48,081 bases of DNA from Betaproteobacteria bacterium (GCA_005881575.1 VBCA01000016.1:1-48081), one strand, 5' to 3'; numbered from the stretch's first letter, positions 1 through 9,314 are shown. Program-made: numbers and translations. The notes: a model not told the origin generated them from the sequence alone.

Positions 1-1215
1 CATCGACCCTACCAGACGCTGGGGCGCGAGCTTCGTGACGGTGCTCAAGCCCACGGGGGACAGGCAAAGCTCCCCGATGGTGTGAAGAACATATCCCCCG
101 ATCAGCCACATCGGGCTCACGCGTGAGTTGCCGCCCTGGGCGGAGACAAAGGCTGCACCCGTAATGACGAAGAACCCCAGGCTTAGGAATATCAGGCCGA
201 ACATGAACTTCGCGGGGCTCGACGGCTGGGTTTTGCCCCAGCGGACCCATAGCCAGGCAAAGAGCGGGGCCAGAGCGAGAATCCCGAGCGGATTGACGGA
301 TTGGTAGTAGCTCGCCGGAAACTGCCAGCCGAAGACGGAGTTCTCGGTGAAGTTCCTGGCAAACAAGGTGAGACTCGATCCCGCCTGCTCGAAACCCGCC
401 CAGAACAGCATGGCGAACACGAAGAAGGCGATGATCGCCCAGACGCGCTTCCTCTCGACGGGATCCCTTCCCTGGCGCAGCAACGACCAGAAAACACCGA
501 TAGTTCCAGCCAGCAACACGTAGTCCCGATAGTCCCAGAGGAAGTAAAACACCGCGACAAGCGCGAGCACTCCGAGCGTAAGCTTGCCCCAAAGAAGTCC
601 CGCATCCTCCGGCTTCTCTCTCAGAGTGCCGGCATTTCCGAGACGTGAACCACCCAGCACATACTGGACGAGGCCCAGTGTCATCCCCACTCCTGCCGCT
701 CCAAATCCCCAGTGCCAACCGATCCGCTCGCCCAGGGTTCCACAGACCAAGGGCGCGAAGAAGGCGCCCATGTTGATCCCCATGTAGAAGATCGAAAAAC
801 CCGCATCACGCCGATTGTCGTCCGCGGAATACAGCTGGCCGACGATGGCACTGATGTTGGGTTTGAGAAGGCCCGTACCGAGCACGATCAAGACGAGTCC
901 GGCGTAGAACGTCGGCCTGGAATCGATCGCCAGGCTGTAGTGGCCCATCGCGATGAGGATTCCACCGTAGAGCACGGCATTGCGCTGGCCGAGGAGCCGG
1001 TCGGCGACCCAGCCTCCCGGAATGCCCATGAAGAAAACCGCGGCGGTGTAGAAGCCATAAATCGCGGCTGCCGCGGCGACGTCGAGTCCGAGTCCCCCAT
1101 CTGTCACTTTAGCAACCATGAACAGCGTGAGGATCGCCCGCATTCCGTAGTAGCTGAATCGCTCCCAGAACTCGGTGAAGAAGAGCGTCGTCAGGCCTTT
1201 AGGGTGACCGCCCAT
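1..1215 (-). CDS. POT/PTR2-family proton-coupled oligopeptide transporter (C-terminus cut by window edge)
   Basis: Inner-membrane major-facilitator transporter that imports di- and tripeptides with protons. I see 405 codons, read to the window edge; family members are about 480-500 residues, so the last helices are missing. The family signature EFWERFSYYG (ExxERFxYY) is at residues 15-24, the loop motif GGWVADRLLGQR at 68-79, GTGLLKPN at 113-120 and FYMGINMG at 143-150, all typical of PTR2 proteins. The ATG at 1215 is preceded in frame by a TAG, so it is the likely start. It lies 18 bp downstream of the secreted M28 aminopeptidase gene on the same strand, so the two probably form an operon in which the peptidase makes short peptides and this protein imports them. 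Substrate range cannot be told from sequence. Confidence 0.93.
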   Translation of the reverse strand, partial: MGGHPKGLTTLFFTEFWERFSYYGMRAILTLFMVAKVTDGGLGLDVAAAAAIYGFYTAAVFFMGIPGGWVADRLLGQRNAVLYGGILIAMGHYSLAIDSRPTFYAGLVLIVLGTGLLKPNISAIVGQLYSADDNRRDAGFSIFYMGINMGAFFAPLVCGTLGERIGWHWGFGAAGVGMTLGLVQYVLGGSRLGNAGTLREKPEDAGLLWGKLTLGVLALVAVFYFLWDYRDYVLLAGTIGVFWSLLRQGRDPVERKRVWAIIAFFVFAMLFWAGFEQAGSSLTLFARNFTENSVFGWQFPASYYQSVNPLGILALAPLFAWLWVRWGKTQPSSPAKFMFGLIFLSLGFFVITGAAFVSAQGGNSRVSPMWLIGGYVLHTIGELCLSPVGLSTVTKLAPQRLVGSM

Positions 1216-1233
1216 TCCGCCGGTGGAGCCTTG

Positions 1234-2937
1234 CTATCGCGTGTCGCTTCGCTTGAACTCGGACCCTGCTTTCCATTGAGGAATTTCCGAGCCCTGCGCG
1301 ACATCGTAGCCGACCATGAACAGCAGCCGCGCATCTTCCACGGCGCCTGCGAGATTCCAGTCACTCCGAACCGTGTCGGTCACCTTGTGGTAACGCTGCG
1401 CAATGTACTCGTCGACCCTCTCGCGGGCGTAGCTCTCCGGCTTGCCGATATAGTCTCTGCCGCCCTTGACGTAAACCACGGGCACTCCGACTTTCGCAAA
1501 TTCAAAATGGTCCGCGCGGTAGAAAGTGCCGAGTTCGGGTCGCGTTTCGGGGCGCACGGTGCGTCCTTGCATCGCCGCAAATTTCCTGACGCTATCGTCC
1601 ATGCTCGATTGACCGAAGCCGATGATTTCCACATCCTTGGTGGGTCCCCAGGTGTTTATCCCGTCGATATTGATGTTGGCCAGCGTTCGATCCAGCGGGT
1701 AGAGCGGATGGTGCGCGTAGTATTGCGCGCCCAGCAATCCCTGCTCTTCGCCAGTCGTCGCGATAAACACAATGGTGCGCTTCGGCGGTGCCGGCAAGGC
1801 CTTGTACGCCTTGGCCAACTCGAGCAACATCGCCACCCCCGACGCATTGTCCAACGCGCCGTGGAATATCTTTTGGGCCCGCGTGCCCGGCAATTTGTCG
1901 TTGACGCCGAAGTGATCCCAGTGCGCAGAGTAAACAACGCACTCGTTTTTCAGCTCCGGATCGGAACCTTCGATTTTTGCCACGACGTTGTTCGAGGCGA
2001 TTTCACGCAACGTGTTTTGCACCTGGAATGTCGCCGTCACCCCGAGGCTGACCGGTTTGAATTCCCTCGATAATGCCGACTTTTTGAGCGTCTCGAAGTC
2101 CAGTCCCGCCGCACGGAACAAATCCCTGGCGCGGTCCAGGTGTATCCACGCGGGAACCGGAGGGAAGTTCGGGTTCGGACCGTCGGTTTTCAGGCTGAAG
2201 TTTTCACGCACCCAGCTGTTGACGACGACTTCATACGGGTACGCGGCGGGCTTGGTTTCGTGCACGATGATCGCGGCGGCGGCGCCAAGTTTCGCCGCCA
2301 TTTCATATTTGTAAGTCCAGCGCCCGTAATAGGTCATGCCCTCGCCTTTGAACATGGCCGGATCGAGCTTGGCCGAATTGTTGGGGTCGGGAACCGGAGG
2401 ATCGTTGATCAGCATCACCAGCGTTTTGCCGTGCAGATCGGCGCCTTTATAGTCGTCCCAGCCGAACTCCGGCGCGACTACGCCATAACCGACGAAGACC
2501 ATTTCCGAGTTATCCACCCTGATGTCGCGCTCGGCACGCGGTGAGAATGCTACAAAATCGCCAGGGAAATTGAGCGGCATCGCTTTGCCGGCTACAACGA
2601 ATGTAAGCTTCGGCGTGGACGTCACGCCCATCATCGGCACCTGCTGCACATAAGTGCCATCCGGATTGCCGCTCGCCAGCCCAAGCCGGGTGAAGTGCTG
2701 TTTTATATAGGCGACGGTCAAGGTTTCTCCTTTGGTACCAGGCGAGCGCCCCTCGAATTCATCCGAGGCCAGCACCTTGATGTGCTTCAGCAAGTTGCCG
2801 CCATTGATGGCTTTCAGCGGCGCCGCAACCGCCGACGTAGCGGGCGCCGGAGGAGTCCGGTCCTCGGCGCCTGACGTCCCATACATGCAAAGTCCCAGGC
2901 CGGTAACAAATAGGAAACGGCGCAGACGCGTGCTCAA
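1234..2937 (-). CDS. Secreted M28-family zinc aminopeptidase with PA domain
   Basis: Exported metallopeptidase of the M28 family, which removes N-terminal residues from peptides using two zinc ions. Numbered from the TTG start: signal peptide about 1-24, PA (protease-associated) insert about 140-290, catalytic domain about 310-550. Zinc and catalytic residues are all visible: HWD at 339-341, D363 in GALDNASG, the EE pair 397/398 in TTGEEQG, D425 in NIDG, and H477 in RADHFEF. I chose TTG at 2937 because a strong GGAGGG lies 7 bases upstream and the signal peptide then begins properly (STRLRRFLF); an upstream in-frame ATG at 2976 has no such site. The cysteine in the signal region lacks a lipobox. 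Peptidase plus adjacent POT importer suggests a peptide scavenging operon. Confidence 0.93.
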   Translation of the reverse strand: MSTRLRRFLFVTGLGLCMYGTSGAEDRTPPAPATSAVAAPLKAINGGNLLKHIKVLASDEFEGRSPGTKGETLTVAYIKQHFTRLGLASGNPDGTYVQQVPMMGVTSTPKLTFVVAGKAMPLNFPGDFVAFSPRAERDIRVDNSEMVFVGYGVVAPEFGWDDYKGADLHGKTLVMLINDPPVPDPNNSAKLDPAMFKGEGMTYYGRWTYKYEMAAKLGAAAAIIVHETKPAAYPYEVVVNSWVRENFSLKTDGPNPNFPPVPAWIHLDRARDLFRAAGLDFETLKKSALSREFKPVSLGVTATFQVQNTLREIASNNVVAKIEGSDPELKNECVVYSAHWDHFGVNDKLPGTRAQKIFHGALDNASGVAMLLELAKAYKALPAPPKRTIVFIATTGEEQGLLGAQYYAHHPLYPLDRTLANINIDGINTWGPTKDVEIIGFGQSSMDDSVRKFAAMQGRTVRPETRPELGTFYRADHFEFAKVGVPVVYVKGGRDYIGKPESYARERVDEYIAQRYHKVTDTVRSDWNLAGAVEDARLLFMVGYDVAQGSEIPQWKAGSEFKRSDTR

Positions 2938-2944
2938 GATAATC

Positions 2945-2950
2945 CCTCCC
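2945..2950 (-). promoter_or_regulatory. Ribosome binding site fixing the TTG start of the M28 peptidase
   Basis: GGAGGG on the minus strand, 7 bases before TTG at 2937. It argues for the TTG start over the ATG at 2976. Confidence 0.6.
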
Positions 2951-2992
2951 GTCATTATGAAATGGGCGACGCTCAACTATACGCCCGAGGAA

Positions 2993-3063
2993 GCGGCTTG
3001 ATCTCGAGACGACTGCTGGATTGTGATTCCGATTGTGGCGGGTTCGAACCCCAGCTGCCACCC
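2993..3063 (+). pseudogene. tRNA-His (GTG) remnant, 3' part recognisable
   Basis: The anticodon loop TTGTGAT with anticodon GTG (3023-3025), the stem halves CTGGA and TCCGA, the T-loop GGGTTCGAACCCC and an acceptor-like end CTGCCACCCA follow the order of a bacterial tRNA-His. The 5' acceptor strand and D-arm cannot be found; 2993-3012 resembles them only faintly. The T-stem has two mismatches and the anticodon stem one. I call it a decayed or truncated gene. Its 3' half alone would fit an integration scar. tRNA-His often neighbours tRNA-Pro and tRNA-Arg in proteobacteria; both are intact 6 kb away on the opposite strand. Confidence 0.55.
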
Positions 3064-3122
3064 ACACCCGCCTGCCTGTTCCGCGCCGCCCCTCCCGCGC
3101 CGCCCGCTAAAATTCGGGCGCC

Positions 3123-5876
3123 CTAGGCGGAAACTCTCCTATCGACGGCTCCCTCCGTCCTGAGCAGCGCCGTGATGCTGCCGCGAGGCACGGGCTTGCT
3201 GAAGAGGTAGCCCTGCATCTCGTCGCAGCGCGCGAGCCGCAGGAAATTGGCCTGATCTTCGGCGTCCACCCCCTCGGCAATCACCTTCAGCCGAAGGGCT
3301 CGGGCCAGCGAGATCATGGTCGAGACGAGCGTCATGGTGTCCGGTTCCTTGAGCATCGTGATGATGAAGGACCGGTCGATCTTGAGCGACTGCACTGGGA
3401 GCTTCGCGAGGTAACCGAGCGACGAGTAGCCGGTGCCGAAGTCGTCGATCGAGACGCTCACTCCCAACTCGCGCAGCGCTCTCAGCTTCTCGATGTTCGC
3501 CGCCACCTCCTCCATGAGCAGGCTCTCCGTGATCTCCAGGTCGAGCCCGTGCGGCGAGGCACCGCGTTTGATCGCGGCCTCGACGATGCTGACGAAATTC
3601 GACCTGCGCAGCTGGATCGCCGAAACGTTCACCGCGATGCGCGGCGCGATTATTCCCTGCTGCAGCCAGTGCGCGTGGTCGCGCACGGCCTGTTCCAGCG
3701 CCCAGCCGCCGACTTCGAGGATGAGGCCCGTTTCCTCGAGCAGCGGGATGAACTCGAGCGGCGGTACGAGGCCGCGCTCGGGGCTGACCCACCGGATCAG
3801 CGCCTCGACGCCGATCACGCGTCGGGTGTCGGTTTCGACCTTGGGCTGGTAGTGCAGGACGAACTCCTGCCTCTCGAGCGCCTGGCGCAGCTTGTTCTCC
3901 AGGGAGAGGCGCTCCGCGATCCGCTCTGTCAGCTCGTGCGTGTAGAAGAGGTAGCGCTCGTTCGTTTCCTTTGCCTTCTTGAGCGCAGCTTCCGCGTTCT
4001 TGAAGAGGGTGTCCGCGTCGGCACCGTCGTTCGGGAACACCGCGAGCCCGACCTTGGCCGAGATCCGCAACTCGGCCTCGCCTATGCGGAACGGCGTGCC
4101 GAAGCACTGAGCGAGCCGCTGCTCGGTGAGCCGCGCGACGTCGTCCTCGCGGTCGATGCGCGCGAGCACCACGCCAAAGCGGTCGGCCGCCACACGGGCA
4201 AGCTCGCTCGGGTCCTTCACGTATTCGGAAATCCGGCTCGCGATCTGCTTGAGCAGCTCGTCGCCCGCCGGGCGGCCGAGCGAATCGTTGATGGTCTTGA
4301 ACCGGTCCACGTCCACGAGCCCGAGGGCGAGCTTGTGCCCCGCGCCGCGCGCCGCGTCCACGAAACGCGCGAGACGCTCGCGGAACAGCGTCGCGTTCGC
4401 GAGCCCCGTAAGGGGATCGTAGTAAGCAAGGTAGTTGAGCCGCTCGCCCTTCTCGATGTGCTCGAGCGCGAAAGCGATGTCGCCGGCGAGCTCCAGCAGC
4501 AGCCGCATCTCGTCTTCGTCGTCGAAAAAGCCAGGCGAGTCGGCATACAGCGCGAGCACTCCGACTGGCACTTCCGCCACGAGCAAGGGCAGCATGGCGA
4601 GAGAGCGAAAACCCCGCTCGTGCGTCTCTTTTCGGAGCGTGACGCGCGGGTCCATCGTCATATCGTCGACGATCATCGCTTTGCGTTCCTTGACCGCGCG
4701 CCCGGCAAGGCCGTACTCCCCGGGCGCGTTCTCGTCGAGGCCGAGCGGTATCATTCCGATGTAGTCCTCGCCGACTCCCTCCCAGGCCATGGGCCTCACC
4801 CGATTCGCTTCCCCGTCCACGAGGCCGAGCCATGCCAGCCGGAATCCCCCGGCCCGCACCACGATCCCGCAAGCTTCGCGAAGCAGTTCCTCGCGCTCAC
4901 GCACGCGCACGATGGTCGAGTTGATGCCGCTCAATACCGCGTAAATCCGGTTGAGGCGGGCGATGTGCCTTTGCTGCTCCTGGCGGGCGAGAAACTGCCC
5001 GATTTGGCTGCCGATCGCGTGCATTGCTCGCAGCAGCCGGTCCTCCGGCTCCCGGACTTCGCGGCTGTCGAAGGCCAGCACGCCGATCGTCTTGCCTTCG
5101 GCATTCACGGGAAAAACGAACCCCCCGTGCAAACCCGCGTTGCGAGCAAGCCCAGCCTCCTCGATGCGGGAATCGCGGGTGATGTCGGCGACCCAGAGAG
5201 GCTGTCCCGACTGCCACACTTGGCCTGCCGGGCCGACGCCAGGCGCGTAACGGATATCGCGCGATTTCTCGATGAACCGCTCGATGTCCGAACCGGCGGG
5301 GCTCCAGGCTTGACTGAACCGCAGCACCCCGGCCTTCTCGTCCGCACGGAAGTACCGGCCGACGTCCCAGCCTTCGGACTCGCATATCGCGCGAATGATC
5401 GCCTTCAGGCCGATCGACGCGCTGTCGGCGCTCGCGATGTGCCGGACTACGGTGTGCTCGAGCGCAAGCAACTGCTCTTCGCGCCTGCGCTCCGCGCGGG
5501 CGGCCGCCTCGCTCACGGCCCGCTCGATCGTAGGCGGCAGCCGCACGAGGTTGCTCTTGAGGACGTAGTCGGTCGCGCCGTTCTTCAGGGCCCGGATGGC
5601 GTAATCCTCGCCCAGGGTTCCGGAGACGAAGATGAAAGGGACGTCGGGGACGATTTCGCGCGCGATCCTGAGCGCGCTCATGCCGTTGAATTGCGGCATG
5701 GTGAAGTCGGAGAGGATGACATGAGGACGGAATTCTCCGACCTCGCGCCGGAAGTCCTCCTCGCGCTCCACGCGGCGCGCGAGCACGGCAAGGCCGGCGC
5801 GCTTGAGCTCGCGCTCGGCGAGCTCGGCGTCGCTCTCGACATCTTCTACCATGACGATTCGGAGTTCCTGGCCCAT
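3123..5876 (-). CDS. Response regulator with GAF-GAF-GGDEF(degenerate)-EAL; probable c-di-GMP phosphodiesterase
   Basis: Cytoplasmic 917-residue signalling protein. Receiver domain 1-120 has acidic pair E11/D12, phospho-acceptor D57 and K107. Two GAF-like sensor domains span about 140-300 and 310-475. A GGDEF fold follows (about 480-640), but its active-site signature reads AADRF (563-567), lacking both glycines and the catalytic acidic pair, so diguanylate cyclase activity is not expected. The EAL domain (about 660-905) looks complete: EAL 691-693, NVSA, EITES, DD 811-812 in IDDFGTGYSS, K832, EGV and QGYLF. I infer a phosphorylation- and ligand-controlled c-di-GMP hydrolase, with the dead GGDEF possibly a GTP-sensing regulator. 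No histidine kinase is adjacent. AGGAGGG precedes the ATG. Confidence 0.95.
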   Translation of the reverse strand: MGQELRIVMVEDVESDAELAERELKRAGLAVLARRVEREEDFRREVGEFRPHVILSDFTMPQFNGMSALRIAREIVPDVPFIFVSGTLGEDYAIRALKNGATDYVLKSNLVRLPPTIERAVSEAAARAERRREEQLLALEHTVVRHIASADSASIGLKAIIRAICESEGWDVGRYFRADEKAGVLRFSQAWSPAGSDIERFIEKSRDIRYAPGVGPAGQVWQSGQPLWVADITRDSRIEEAGLARNAGLHGGFVFPVNAEGKTIGVLAFDSREVREPEDRLLRAMHAIGSQIGQFLARQEQQRHIARLNRIYAVLSGINSTIVRVREREELLREACGIVVRAGGFRLAWLGLVDGEANRVRPMAWEGVGEDYIGMIPLGLDENAPGEYGLAGRAVKERKAMIVDDMTMDPRVTLRKETHERGFRSLAMLPLLVAEVPVGVLALYADSPGFFDDEDEMRLLLELAGDIAFALEHIEKGERLNYLAYYDPLTGLANATLFRERLARFVDAARGAGHKLALGLVDVDRFKTINDSLGRPAGDELLKQIASRISEYVKDPSELARVAADRFGVVLARIDREDDVARLTEQRLAQCFGTPFRIGEAELRISAKVGLAVFPNDGADADTLFKNAEAALKKAKETNERYLFYTHELTERIAERLSLENKLRQALERQEFVLHYQPKVETDTRRVIGVEALIRWVSPERGLVPPLEFIPLLEETGLILEVGGWALEQAVRDHAHWLQQGIIAPRIAVNVSAIQLRRSNFVSIVEAAIKRGASPHGLDLEITESLLMEEVAANIEKLRALRELGVSVSIDDFGTGYSSLGYLAKLPVQSLKIDRSFIITMLKEPDTMTLVSTMISLARALRLKVIAEGVDAEDQANFLRLARCDEMQGYLFSKPVPRGSITALLRTEGAVDRRVSA

Positions 5877-5936
5877 AGGCCCTCCTAGATTTGGACAAAC
5901 CTGCCGGCTTCTGCGCGTCCTTTGCCCTCCAAACCG

Positions 5937-5965
5937 ACCATAGGTTAAGAGTATAAAAACAGCAA
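5937..5965 (-). promoter_or_regulatory. Putative sigma-70 promoter of the EAL-protein gene
   Basis: On the minus strand, -35 TTGCTG (5960-5965), 17-base spacer and -10 TATGGT (5937-5942), about 60 bases upstream of the start at 5876. The surrounding sequence is unusually AT-rich for this genome. Motif match only. Confidence 0.4.
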
Positions 5966-6089
5966 GCTTTCCCTGATGTTATCTAGCGGAAATTCGTGCT
6001 TTTCCTTCGAAATCCGAGATTGCTGTCAGGAAAACCCGACGCGGAACGTAGCGAAAACTCTACAGGGTTGCGATCAAGATTGGTCGCGC

Positions 6090-8066
6090 TCATGGCCGAT
6101 CCACAGTCTGATTCTCGAACGTGTCGCCGCTGACGAGCCGCTTGCTCAGCGCCACCAGCGGCGAGAGAGCGAAGCGTACGATCGCGCGCCAATCGTCATG
6201 CGCTCGCAGTTCATCGGCGAGCGGCGGGCTCAGCCGGTAGTACTGCTCCACGAACCATCGGCCCGGCTTGTTGGTCAGCAGGTACTCGTCGCGGAATGCT
6301 CGCAAATAACGCACTTCCCGCGCCATCGACGATCCATACGCCGCCGTAGCGATAAAGCAGCGGCTAGCGGGGGGACCATCGGTTGCAGGCTCGGGCAGCG
6401 TGGTCGCCGAGACCGGTGCAGTCCTTGCCGAGTTGTTACCGGCTGCATCATGCGAGCTGACGCGGTAGTCATAAGTGGTCCCCGCGGTCAGGCCTGTGTG
6501 CTCGAACGACGTCGACGTCGTCGTGGCAACCGCGACGTCATTGACGTAGACATCGTAGCCGGTGACGCCCACGTCGTCGCTGGAAGCGTTCCAGGACAGA
6601 TCGATCCGCGAAGAGGAAACGGCCGAGGCGGAAAGTCCGGTCGGGGTTGACGGCGCAGTGGTGTCTGGCGGAGCTGCTAGAAGGATCGCCGCATTGTGGC
6701 CCCCTAAGGAGATCGAGCTCACGATCGGAATGGAGCCGAGCGTCGATAACAGATTGTCGTGCGTGAGCTGCCGGCTCGCCCGTGGCAGAGTCACCGACGC
6801 GACGTTGCCGGTCGGATTGACGTACACGTAGCCCTTCTCGAACTCCCTTGAATAGATATTCACGCCGCCGATCGTCGTAACGGCATAGGAGCTCAAGGCT
6901 TTTCCCAGGTCGATCTTGTCGTACTCGTCGTACCACGCGATCTTGCTGTAATCGTCGTTCCCTCCGTGGAACGCGAAGTACGCGTTTCCCAGGACGTCAT
7001 TCTTGCCGAGAAGGTAGGATCCCAGCGAGTACCAAAGGGTCTGCCAGAAGCTGACGGTATTGCCGAAGTTGTCCGACCCGGATTGGCCCGCCACGAGTTG
7101 CGTGTGGCTGAGCATCGCGACTTTGGAGTTCTTCAGGGCGCCCATGATATCGATCTGATGCTTCCATTCCGACTCCTGGGGGAACTGGACGGCCCAGGCC
7201 CCCCACATGACGGCAAAGGCGCCTTCCTCGAGGAGTACGTCCGGAGGGTTGGCGCCGGCATCGAGAGACAGCCACGCGGCGCTCCCGTCGACCGACCGGG
7301 TCTCGCCCTTGTTGCACCACAGCTTCTGGCCGTAACCATGCAGCCCCATCGCGATCGCGCTCACGAAAGAATTCATGGCGGCGGAGAACGCGGCGTCGCT
7401 TGGATACTTCACGGAGGTCGCGCTGTACCCGACCTGAGCCGGGAACGCCACGCAGTTGTCCGTGAAAATGCCGTCCGCGACCCAAGGCTGATCGACGATA
7501 TCGGCCTTGACCGCCGTCAGCCAGTACGATTGAAAGGCGGGGGAGCCGAAGTCCATGAGGTAGTTGTATATACCGGCGTCGGGGTTCGAGTAGATCGTGC
7601 TGTAGATGCGGTTCCCCCCGGAATCAAGCAGGTATAACTCCGGATGATCGCCGTTGAGACTTCCCATGGGGTGCCCGCGCGAAACGTTATACCGGCTGAT
7701 GGCGTTGATAAACATCGCGGGCAGCGTGTCTTGATTGTTGTAGACGTTCGGGCCGTCCTCGTAGAGGTAGATCTGCACCTTGGGATTGAGGGCTTTGATT
7801 GCCGCCCAAGTGTTCGAGCCGATCTGGTTGTAGCGGAAGCGGTCAAAATCGAGCAGATCGAATTTCGCGAGCTTCGCCGCGTCGGAGGCGACGAGAGTGG
7901 GGCCACCGCCGTAATAGATCAGGAAGGTCTGGACGGTCTTGCCCTGCGCGGCGGTTTGAGCCGAGAGAGGCAAAGCGGCCCCCAGGAGAAGCGCAAAGAC
8001 AGCGGCGCGTGTCGCGTTCCCGAGACCGGCGTAGTTGATAGAGGCGCAGTAGTTTGAATATTTCAT
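6090..8066 (-). CDS. Exported glycoside-hydrolase-like protein with FN3 domain and CFI-box C-terminus
   Basis: 658 residues. Signal peptide about 1-37 ending ALPLSAQ. Residues about 45-400 look like a TIM-barrel glycosidase-like domain of the GHL15 kind; DGIFTDN (198-204) and LLEEGAF (279-284) are candidate positions for acidic catalytic residues, but I cannot assign them. A fibronectin type III domain covers about 470-556. The C-terminus starts [10 protein letters not shown] at 570, the hallmark of the CFI-box C-terminal domain found at the end of many exported bacterial proteins; its function is not established and a sorting or anchoring role is inference. Substrate unknown, possibly a polysaccharide. 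The gene stands alone between the EAL protein and a GST gene. AGGAC precedes the ATG. Confidence 0.85.
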   Translation of the reverse strand: MKYSNYCASINYAGLGNATRAAVFALLLGAALPLSAQTAAQGKTVQTFLIYYGGGPTLVASDAAKLAKFDLLDFDRFRYNQIGSNTWAAIKALNPKVQIYLYEDGPNVYNNQDTLPAMFINAISRYNVSRGHPMGSLNGDHPELYLLDSGGNRIYSTIYSNPDAGIYNYLMDFGSPAFQSYWLTAVKADIVDQPWVADGIFTDNCVAFPAQVGYSATSVKYPSDAAFSAAMNSFVSAIAMGLHGYGQKLWCNKGETRSVDGSAAWLSLDAGANPPDVLLEEGAFAVMWGAWAVQFPQESEWKHQIDIMGALKNSKVAMLSHTQLVAGQSGSDNFGNTVSFWQTLWYSLGSYLLGKNDVLGNAYFAFHGGNDDYSKIAWYDEYDKIDLGKALSSYAVTTIGGVNIYSREFEKGYVYVNPTGNVASVTLPRASRQLTHDNLLSTLGSIPIVSSISLGGHNAAILLAAPPDTTAPSTPTGLSASAVSSSRIDLSWNASSDDVGVTGYDVYVNDVAVATTTSTSFEHTGLTAGTTYDYRVSSHDAAGNNSARTAPVSATTLPEPATDGPPASRCFIATAAYGSSMAREVRYLRAFRDEYLLTNKPGRWFVEQYYRLSPPLADELRAHDDWRAIVRFALSPLVALSKRLVSGDTFENQTVDRP

Positions 8067-8212
8067 GATGTCCTGGATGTAGTCGACCCGTCACAGCTAC
8101 GCAGCGACCGTATGACGAAGTCATGGATTTATGGCGCGGCCGAAAAGCGCGCGCTAGGCAAAGGCGGTGCAGACGCCGGCCTCAAGGCCGACTGAGCAAT
8201 CGCGCCGGTCGG

Positions 8213-8917
8213 TCAGTGACGCTGGTATTGCGTCGCCCCGAAAAGGATCTCGCGCGCTTTCGGATCGTACTGACCCGGAGGCGTGGTCTGAACGTCGGCG
8301 AGAACCTTCAAAGCGCGCTGCACGGCTGGGCGTGCCGCGATTCCGTCGAACCACTTCTTGACTTTGGGAAACTCCGCCCAGTCGATGCCGTTTCGCTCGC
8401 TCGCCCGCAGCCACGGAAAAATCGCGATGTCGGCGATCGAATATTGCGTCCCGGCGAAATACGGTGCCTCCGAGAGGCGCTTCTCCATCACCCCGTGCAA
8501 GCGCCTGACCTCGTTCGTGTAGCGATTGACCGCGTACTCGAGGCGTTCGGGCACGGCGTTGCTCCGGAAATGGCCAGCCTGCCCCATCATGGGTCCGACC
8601 GATCCCATCTGGAACATCAGCCATTGCAGCGCAATGTACTTTTCGCGATCGTCGCGGGGCAGCAGCTTCCCTGTTTTTCCCGCCAGATAGATCAGGATCG
8701 CCCCGGACTCGAAAACCGCGATCGGCTTTCCGTCTGGCCCGTTGCGATCCACGATCGCCGGAATCTTATTGTTAGGGCTGATTCTCAGGAACTCCGGTTT
8801 GAACTGCTCGCCGGTGCGGATGTTGACGGGTCGGACCTCGTACTCGAGGCCGGTTTCCTCGACCATGATGTGGATCTTGTGCCCGTTGGGCGTAGGCCAA
8901 GTATGCACTTCGATCAT
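8213..8917 (-). CDS. Glutathione S-transferase family protein (YfcG/Ure2p-like disulfide-bond oxidoreductase)
   Basis: 234-residue cytosolic protein with an N-terminal thioredoxin-like half (about 1-87) and a C-terminal helical half (about 95-210). TPNGHKI near the N-terminus and the SPNNKIPAIVD and FESGAILIYL glutathione-binding segments match the Nu-class YfcG/YghU group, which reduce disulfides with glutathione rather than conjugating it. The family lacks an essential cysteine or tyrosine here, consistent with this N-terminus. AGGAA precedes the ATG at 8917. It lies downstream of tRNA-Pro and tRNA-Arg on the same strand. Physiological substrate unknown. Confidence 0.92.
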   Translation of the reverse strand: MIEVHTWPTPNGHKIHIMVEETGLEYEVRPVNIRTGEQFKPEFLRISPNNKIPAIVDRNGPDGKPIAVFESGAILIYLAGKTGKLLPRDDREKYIALQWLMFQMGSVGPMMGQAGHFRSNAVPERLEYAVNRYTNEVRRLHGVMEKRLSEAPYFAGTQYSIADIAIFPWLRASERNGIDWAEFPKVKKWFDGIAARPAVQRALKVLADVQTTPPGQYDPKAREILFGATQYQRH

Positions 8918-8973
8918 CGGGAATTCCTTTCGTTCAGCAGTTGCTCCCCATACGGAAACTCAACGGAGACAAT

Positions 8974-9051
8974 TGGCGCGCCCGGCGGGAGTCGAACCCA
9001 CAACCCCCAGCTTAGAAGGCTGGTGCTCTATCCAGTTTGAGCTACGGGCAC
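8974..9051 (-). tRNA. tRNA-Arg (TCT)
   Basis: Complete cloverleaf on the minus strand: acceptor GTGCCCG/CGGGCGC with one G-T pair, D-arm with GGATAGAGC, anticodon loop CTTCTAA (anticodon TCT), T-arm around GGTTCGACTCC, and encoded CCA (8974-8976). Reads AGA codons. It follows tRNA-Pro by 44 bases and is probably cotranscribed with it. Confidence 0.96.
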
Positions 9052-9095
9052 GGGCAACGTTCACTCTGCAGCCGACTCGGCCGCCGCAAAAAATC

Positions 9096-9172
9096 TGGTC
9101 GGGGTGGAGAGATTCGAACTCCCGACATCTTGCTCCCAAAGCAAGCGCGCTACCAGGCTGCGCCACACCCCG
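9096..9172 (-). tRNA. tRNA-Pro (TGG)
   Basis: Complete cloverleaf on the minus strand: acceptor CGGGGTG/CACCCCG, D-arm with GCCTGGTAGCGC, anticodon stem CTTGC/GCAAG around a loop containing TGG, T-loop TTCGAAT and encoded CCA (9096-9098). Pro-Arg(-His) tRNA clusters are common in proteobacteria; here the His gene is missing from its expected place. Confidence 0.96.
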
Positions 9173-9314
9173 CGCGGTGGGATCTTACGCCTGCGAACCC
9201 GCAACGGTCAACGCAATTAGACTGATAAATACGGGAGAAAATTCACTTGCCCGCCGTTTTGATTTCTGGTATCAGTGCCTCTCTTGCGACAATACGGAGA
9301 GTGCGATTCAACGC

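Noticed and set aside
3549-5888. Long open frame (779 codons) on the plus strand opposite the EAL-protein gene
   Set aside because: Arg/Leu/Glu-rich mirror of GC-rich codons, no domain, no ribosome site; the minus-strand gene has complete motifs.
8085-8112. Minus-strand stretch GTCGCTGCGTAGCTGTG as a 5' half of tRNA-His, which would fit an inversion with the remnant at 2993-3063
   Set aside because: Only a handful of bases match and D-stem pairing fails; the GST gene also separates it from tRNA-Arg.
8160-8210. GGCC-TCAA-GGCC hairpin as terminator of the GST gene
   Set aside because: Short stem and no T-run on the minus strand.
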